Source of the DNA: an uncultured Lachnospiraceae bacterium
GTDB taxonomy: Bacteria > Bacillota > Clostridia > Lachnospirales > Lachnospiraceae
Length of the DNA: 10,483 bases
Reading direction: 5' to 3'
NCBI GenBank assembly: GCA_937901625.1
Contig: CALDIE010000236.1
Coordinates: 1-10,483 of the forward strand
Position numbers and translations under genes: made by a program. A model generated the notes under the pieces. It saw only the letters and a list, made by a program, of their open reading frames with translations, ran no database searches and was not told the DNA's origin. The first letter of the stretch is position 1. The number at the start of each line of letters is the position of its first letter. Of this stretch, positions 6,632 to 10,483 are shown piece by piece.

Positions 6632-6743
6632 CGATCCCTGCGTACCCTTCTTTGGTCAGGGCTGTTTCATGAATAAAAAATAAATAACATCATAGGCATA
6701 GAATTAGCCGGCGTTTGAGGGTTATACCTGAAAGGCACCTTTT

Positions 6744-6765
6744 GTTACTTGACAAGTACGGTAAC
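6744..6765 (+). promoter_or_regulatory. Probable TetR operator overlapping the -35 box
   Basis: Two overlapping palindromes cover the -35 element: TACTTG-A-CAAGTA (6746-6758, perfect 6+1+6) and GTTAC (6744-6748) with GTAAC (6761-6765), separated by 12 bp. Position and symmetry fit a dimeric repressor that blocks RNA polymerase. The TetR encoded 53 bp downstream is the obvious candidate, which would make the operon self-regulated (inference). Confidence 0.65.
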
Positions 6766-6777
6766 TGCCTATATAAT
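6749..6777 (+). promoter_or_regulatory. Perfect-consensus promoter of the tetR-ABC-FtsX operon
   Basis: TTGACA (6749-6754) and TATAAT (6772-6777) are both exact consensus and are spaced by exactly 17 bp. A transcript would start near 6784, about 34 nt before the tetR ATG. Such a strong promoter normally needs repression, which fits the palindrome over the -35. Confidence 0.88.
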
Positions 6778-6817
6778 CCATATGAACGAAAATAGAAAAT
6801 GGTCACAAGGAGGAGCT

Positions 6818-7405
6818 ATGCCAAAAAGAACTTTTGCAGAAGGAGAAAAGGATCAGCTTAGAATAACAATGCTGGAAGCGGGATTTCCTCTTCTGAAACA
6901 GTATGGAATGACGCATACCACAGTAGCAAAGATCACAAATGTCGCCGGGATAGCCAAGGGAACCTTCTATCATTTCTGGAAAAATAAGGAAGAATATATG
7001 GCGGAGCTTATCATATATCACAGGCAGAAGATGATCCCGGTTCTTATAGGTGATGATGTCATAAGCGGAAGGCGTAAGCTTACTGAGGATGACGCCCGTA
7101 TATATCTTCATAATGTCGTTAATGAGGATATAAGTATATATCCGCATCTGACGCTGGAAGACGAAGCCAGGATATTTAAGAACACGGATGAGTTCCTGCC
7201 GGATATAGAGAAGGAAAGTGCCATCACACGAGGACTCATTGGGTATCTTGATAATGTTAGAGAAGATGTAAATATTCCGTTAATTGCAAATATGTCTAAG
7301 ATACTTGTACTTACATCAGAATCAAAGGAAGAACTTCACAAGGAGGTTTACCGGGAAACTATAGATACTCTTATTGAAGCGATTCTGGATCTGATATTTG
7401 AATAG
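6818..7405 (+). CDS. TetR/AcrR-family transcriptional regulator
   Basis: This 195-residue DNA-binding repressor-type protein has the TetR helix-turn-helix at about residues 34-58: TTVAKITNVAGIAKGTFYHF followed by W-K-N-K-E-E-Y, with the diagnostic G-x-x-K-G-T-(F/L)-Y-x-(H/Y)-F. The C-terminal part (about 65-195) is the ligand/dimer domain and cannot be assigned to a subfamily by eye. The start is the ATG at 6818 with AAGGAGGAG at 6807-6815. An in-frame ATG at 6782 would fall at the predicted transcript start and add MNENRKWSQGGA, so it is less likely. It is the first gene of an operon with the ABC ATPase (start 18 bp after the tetR stop) and FtsX-like permease. It probably represses the operon through the palindrome at 6744-6765 and is released by a compound or signal linked to the exporter; the ligand is unknown. 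Confidence 0.93.
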   Translation: MPKRTFAEGEKDQLRITMLEAGFPLLKQYGMTHTTVAKITNVAGIAKGTFYHFWKNKEEYMAELIIYHRQKMIPVLIGDDVISGRRKLTEDDARIYLHNVVNEDISIYPHLTLEDEARIFKNTDEFLPDIEKESAITRGLIGYLDNVREDVNIPLIANMSKILVLTSESKEELHKEVYRETIDTLIEAILDLIFE

Positions 7406-7423
7406 ATGGGAGGGAATCTTTTA

Positions 7424-8122
7424 ATGGAGCATATATCGATAAAAAATATCTGCAAAAAATATGGCGAGGGTAAGTCCTCAGTCAAGGCTCTTGACTCAGT
7501 AAGCCTTGAGATATCAAAGGGTGAGGTGTGCGTGATACTGGGACCTTCGGGATCCGGCAAAAGCACACTTCTTAATATGATCGGAGGTCTTGATCATGTG
7601 GACAGTGGAACGATAACCGTTGATGGTCTGGACGTGACTGAACTTGATAAGAAAAGTCTCACTGATTATCGTCGCGAGAAGCTTGGGATGGTATTTCAGG
7701 CATATAATCTGATACCTGAACTGAATGTAATTGAAAATGTCAGGGTTGTAAAGGATATTGCCAAGAACCCTCTTGATGAAAATGAACTCCTGCAGGTACT
7801 CGGGCTCGAAGGTCATAAGACACATTTTCCGGCGGAGCTTTCAGGAGGGCAGCAGCAGAGATGTTCCATAGCAAGAGCACTTGTCAAGAATCCGGCACTG
7901 CTTCTATGTGATGAGCTGACCGGAGCGCTTGATTCTGCATCCACCAGGGAAGTGCTCAGAATCCTCGAGACTATAAATGAGCATTACAATACAACTATTG
8001 TAATGATAACTCATGATGAAAGAATCGCCGGGATGGCAGACAGACTTGTTCGTATTAAGGATGGCAGAGTAGTAGAGAACATAACAAAAGATAAACTTAA
8101 GGTGGAGGAACTGGGGATATGA
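7424..8122 (+). CDS. MacB/LolD-type ABC transporter ATP-binding protein
   Basis: This 232-residue ATPase of the MacB/LolD/FtsE branch pairs with the FtsX-like permease that follows. Motifs are Walker A GPSGSGKST (40-48), the Q-loop MVFQAYNLIPELNVIENV (Q92), the signature LSGGQQQR (139-146), Walker B LLLCDE (159-164) with catalytic E164, the D-loop GALD (167-170) and the switch histidine H197 in MITHDERIA. The usual DEPTGALD reads DELTGALD here: proline is replaced by leucine (L165) directly after the catalytic Glu; the other motifs are intact. The start is the ATG at 7424 with GGGAGGG (7408-7414) nine bases upstream. The ATG at 7406, abutting the tetR stop, would itself overlap this site. The stop overlaps the permease start in an ATGA, implying translational coupling. 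Leu codons are all CTN and Ile is mostly ATA, unlike the first ABC ATPase in the window. Confidence 0.94.
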   Translation: MEHISIKNICKKYGEGKSSVKALDSVSLEISKGEVCVILGPSGSGKSTLLNMIGGLDHVDSGTITVDGLDVTELDKKSLTDYRREKLGMVFQAYNLIPELNVIENVRVVKDIAKNPLDENELLQVLGLEGHKTHFPAELSGGQQQRCSIARALVKNPALLLCDELTGALDSASTREVLRILETINEHYNTTIVMITHDERIAGMADRLVRIKDGRVVENITKDKLKVEELGI

Positions 8123-10383
8123 CACTTGACCGTAAAGTATTTCGTTCTGTAATCAAAAGGATGTCCTTCTACCTGGTCACATGTTTTCTTACTATAGTTG
8201 CGGTAACTATGCTGATTGGAGCGCTTACGACTGCCAATACTATCGGGATAAAAGGAGAGGAAATATACACCTCACTCAATGTGGAAGATGCACAGTTTGT
8301 AACTGAAGATATGATCACAGCTGATGATATCTCGCGGTACGAGTCCATGTACAGTCTCAGCATGGAACCACAGTTTTACATAGATATCGTGGATGGCGAT
8401 AATACTATCCGATTGTTTCGGGAATCTTCCAAGGTTAATCTTTCCTGGATATTTGAGACGGCAGACACGGTATATGAAGAAGTAACTCCTTCATCCGCAG
8501 CGAGCGGAAAGATATATATATGTAAAAAATATGCAGAAGAAAACGGGATAAGTATAGGCGATGAGCTGTCATTAGGAGAGGCAAGCTTACCCGTCGGAGG
8601 CTTTGCAGTGCGTCCGGATTATCTTAATACACTTAAGGATCTTACAGAAACCATAGGTGATTACACTCATTTTACGATAGCAGTTGCAGATGGAAAGACA
8701 TTTGATGATATAACCGGGAAAGGGGCTTTAGGCACTGCAGATTTTTATTACAGCGTGATATTTTATGACAAGGATCAGATTAATTCATTCAGGAAGGCTC
8801 TTTACGCTGACTATAGGCCTGTTGAGTACTTTAACTCGGATGCAAATTCCAGGATATCTGTGTTCAGGGGCGAGGCCATTATGCTGAAGGAGGAATTCTC
8901 ATCCTACAGCATTATACTTTTTCTTCTTGTAATGGTGATAATCGCATTTATGCTTTCCCGGATCATAGACAGTGAATCTGTAAATATTGGTACACTTAAG
9001 GCTCTGGGATACAGGGAGAGTGAACTAAGCAGGCATTATGTTCTGTATGCTCTGATTCCGTCTGTGACGGGGAGTGTACTTGGGATTCTGGGAGGAATTC
9101 CTTTTTCGAAGGCGTTTGCTGCATTCTTTTTTAATGATCTTGACAGCTTTCCCTACAGTGTGAAGTACCGTATATCATATATGCTTATTGCCTTTATTCT
9201 GCCGGTTGTATTTAATACGGTCGTGTCACTTTTGGTGACATCACGTTATCTTCGTAAGGATGCTTCAATTCTTATGAAGAAGGGGAAAGCAGTAAGAAAA
9301 GTCAGCCATTTTCTGAATGGCTCTGATCTAAGATTTAAAACCGTATATATGCTTAGAACTATTATAGGTAATCCTGTGAGGACATTGGTATTTGTAATTG
9401 GTATGACGGTTGCGAGCATGATAATTCTTCTTGGAGGAATGTGTCAGGATTCACAGAAAAATGTTCTTAAGAATGTACTTCCGGACATGATGGGTGATGC
9501 CAGATATGAAACCGGACTTAAAGCTTTTCGTACAGGGAAGGTGGAAAATGGAGAGACGCTGATCGATGTGATGTTTGAGGTGCCGGATACAACGGTTGCA
9601 TTTAATCTTATTGGGTATGATGAGGATAATACGCTTCTTAAAAGAGAATCATTATCCGGCATGCCGCTTGAATACGGCAGGTACTATATGACGAGCGGGG
9701 CGGCAAATTATTATGGTATAGCTGCAGGCGATGATTTCACATTCATTCACAGGATAACAGGAGAAGAGACTACAGTTAAAATAGATGACATTATTGATAA
9801 TGATGCACTTAGATTGGTACTTACAAGCAAGGATAATGCAGCGCGTATAGTGGGGGTGTCTCCGGATGAGTATAACAACATTTTAAGTACGGTTCCGGTT
9901 GATGTGCCCGCTGAGGAAGTCCTGAAGATTGCGGATTTTGATTCCTATCAGGATTCATTTCAGCAGGCTCTGGCCACGACAAAGGTAGTCTACAGGATCC
10001 TTCTTTCAGTTGGAATTATAGTCTGCATCTTGATGGTTAATCTTCTGGCAGGTATGGTGATAGATGAGAATAAGAAGAATGTATCTATGCTTAAGGTGCT
10101 GGGTTATCATGGTGCTGAGATAAGAGATATAGTCCTGAGACCAAATCATCTGCTCCTTCCATGCTGCTACCTGCTTGCCATACCTCTTACTATCTTTATG
10201 ACAGGGCTTATGATGCAGGGCTCAACAGACTATTCCGGTGTATATATCCGTGTAGTGGTAAAGCCGGGAACACTTATTCTTTATTTTCTCATAGTGGTGG
10301 CCGCATATATCGTGTCACTTTACTTCGGAAGTCGAAAGCTGGGAAGGATAGATATGGCAGAAAGCCTTAAGCAGGAGGATTAG
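8119..10383 (+). CDS. FtsX-like ABC transporter permease with two FtsX modules
   Basis: This 754-residue membrane protein probably works with the preceding ATPase. Predicted membrane segments are near 17-39, 262-283, 308-328, 353-376, 421-441, 623-647, 676-698 and 717-737. Two large extracytoplasmic domains lie at about 40-260 and 442-622. It is an internal duplication: SVNIGTLKALGYRESELSRHYVL (within 287-309) and NVSMLKVLGYHGAEIRDIVL (654-673) are matching FtsX signatures following the second and sixth segments. This two-module layout is common in Firmicute FtsX/BceB-like and lipoprotein- or peptide-associated permeases. Such systems act in antimicrobial peptide resistance, cell-wall signalling or lipoprotein handling; MacB-type mechanotransmission is possible, but no MacA-like adaptor is visible. 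The start is the ATG at 8119 overlapping the ATPase stop, with GGAGG at 8104-8108. No terminator follows before the tRNA. Confidence 0.9.
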   Translation: MTLDRKVFRSVIKRMSFYLVTCFLTIVAVTMLIGALTTANTIGIKGEEIYTSLNVEDAQFVTEDMITADDISRYESMYSLSMEPQFYIDIVDGDNTIRLFRESSKVNLSWIFETADTVYEEVTPSSAASGKIYICKKYAEENGISIGDELSLGEASLPVGGFAVRPDYLNTLKDLTETIGDYTHFTIAVADGKTFDDITGKGALGTADFYYSVIFYDKDQINSFRKALYADYRPVEYFNSDANSRISVFRGEAIMLKEEFSSYSIILFLLVMVIIAFMLSRIIDSESVNIGTLKALGYRESELSRHYVLYALIPSVTGSVLGILGGIPFSKAFAAFFFNDLDSFPYSVKYRISYMLIAFILPVVFNTVVSLLVTSRYLRKDASILMKKGKAVRKVSHFLNGSDLRFKTVYMLRTIIGNPVRTLVFVIGMTVASMIILLGGMCQDSQKNVLKNVLPDMMGDARYETGLKAFRTGKVENGETLIDVMFEVPDTTVAFNLIGYDEDNTLLKRESLSGMPLEYGRYYMTSGAANYYGIAAGDDFTFIHRITGEETTVKIDDIIDNDALRLVLTSKDNAARIVGVSPDEYNNILSTVPVDVPAEEVLKIADFDSYQDSFQQALATTKVVYRILLSVGIIVCILMVNLLAGMVIDENKKNVSMLKVLGYHGAEIRDIVLRPNHLLLPCCYLLAIPLTIFMTGLMMQGSTDYSGVYIRVVVKPGTLILYFLIVVAAYIVSLYFGSRKLGRIDMAESLKQED

Positions 10384-10401
10384 ATGGATGCTTGTTCTCG
10401 C

Positions 10402-10430
10402 TGGACAAAGATGATTTAGTATGTTAAAAT
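10402..10430 (+). promoter_or_regulatory. Promoter of the tRNA-Arg gene
   Basis: TGGACA (10402-10407) and TAAAAT (10425-10430) are 17 bp apart. The -10 is preceded by TG at 10422-10423, making an extended -10 element. The expected start (about 10437) is only about three bases before the mature tRNA 5' end. Confidence 0.7.
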
Positions 10431-10439
10431 TCTAAAGAT

Positions 10440-10483
10440 GCACTCGTAGTCTAATGGATAGAACGAAGGCCTCCGACGCCTTT
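10440..10483 (+). tRNA. tRNA-Arg (anticodon CCG), 5' part only
   Basis: The first 44 bases of a tRNA are visible; the variable loop, T-arm and 3' acceptor strand lie beyond the window. The acceptor 5' strand is GCACTCG (10440-10446), followed by TA, a D-arm with the GG pair in the loop, G at position 26, and an anticodon stem AAGGC/GCCTT with perfect pairing. The loop CTCCGAC gives anticodon CCG (10473-10475), which reads the arginine codon CGG. The D stem has a C-A opposition at positions 12-23, with G-C, T-A and T-G at the other three positions. Pairing of the acceptor cannot be checked because the gene is truncated. Confidence 0.92.

Larger units (their letters stand above)
6554..6817. other. 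Non-coding interval between DUF5688 gene and tetR
   Basis: This 264-bp stretch holds a large imperfect hairpin region in its first half (6586-6661) and the tetR promoter/operator in its second half (6744-6777). Between them is an AT-rich run (about 6670-6700) with no recognisable site. I see no gene here that I can support. The change in codon use between the flanking genes falls within or at the edges of this interval. Confidence 0.7.

Noticed and set aside
6579..6677. Short + strand reading frame of 32 residues starting at the ATG at 6579.
   Set aside because: It has only a weak GGAAAAG upstream, overlaps the inverted repeat that better explains the stretch, and its sequence (Arg-rich, ending LWSGLFHE) resembles nothing I recognise.
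6540..6690. Open minus-strand frame across the spacer with protein-like composition (for example EGYAGIDLPFDISGIGQEM).
   Set aside because: It has no ATG/GTG/TTG start with a ribosome binding site and runs into the antisense of the DUF5688 gene. A decayed gene remnant is possible but I cannot support it; a protein search of this frame would decide.
6731..6743. AAAGGCACCTTTT as a small hairpin terminator ahead of tetR.
   Set aside because: At most four to five pairs with a two- to four-base loop and only four Ts; too weak to call.
6749..6817. Longer N-terminus for the TetR protein from TTG at 6749 or ATG at 6782.
   Set aside because: The TTG is part of the -35 box and the ATG at 6782 lies at the expected transcript start. 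The ATG at 6818 has a strong ribosome binding site.

Overview
The window looks like chromosomal DNA of a low-to-mid GC Firmicute of the class Clostridia, most likely a Lachnospiraceae member. The evidence is a DUF5688 protein (a family I know mainly from Lachnospiraceae and relatives), strong AGGAGG-type ribosome binding sites, sigma-70/SigA-type promoters, NatA-like and MacB/FtsX-like exporters, and an elongation factor P carrying lysine at position 32 as in Bacillus. All genes are on the + strand. No CRISPR array, insertion sequence, phage gene or origin is visible.

Layout: (1) 1-390 is the C-terminal end of a MATE-family efflux protein, cut by the window edge. (2) 467-880 is a two-repeat DUF1508 (YegP-like) protein with a Lys/Ala tail, with a TATAAT box upstream and an intrinsic terminator downstream. 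(3) 1107-4819 is a three-gene ABC exporter: a NatA-like ATPase and two divergent NatB-like permeases, each 453 residues, behind a good promoter at 997-1025. (4) 4897-5454 is efp, with its own promoter and a very strong terminator at 5515-5546. (5) 5594-6553 is a DUF5688 protein of unknown function. (6) 6554-6817 is a non-coding interval holding a large imperfect hairpin and then a perfect consensus promoter overlapped by a palindrome. (7) 6818-10383 is a tight tetR / MacB-type ATPase / FtsX-like permease operon, which looks like a self-regulated efflux or stress module. (8) 10440-10483 is the 5' part of tRNA-Arg(CCG), cut by the window edge, with its own promoter.

How the parts relate: the two ABC systems are of different architectural types. 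The first has ABC-2 permeases and a NatA ATPase; the second has a single FtsX/MacB-type permease with a LolD/MacB-type ATPase and a TetR regulator. They are not paralogous operons. By hand count, codon use differs sharply between them: Ile is mostly ATC in the first ATPase and mostly ATA in the second, and the second ATPase has no TTA/TTG leucine codon. This suggests that the tetR-ABC-FtsX block has a different history from the DNA to its left. I did not find a clearly new multi-gene system. The most useful leads are the operator/promoter at 6744-6777, the compositional boundary near 6554-6817 next to a tRNA gene, the structured spacer at 6586-6661, and the lysine-rich insertion in the NatA-like ATPase.
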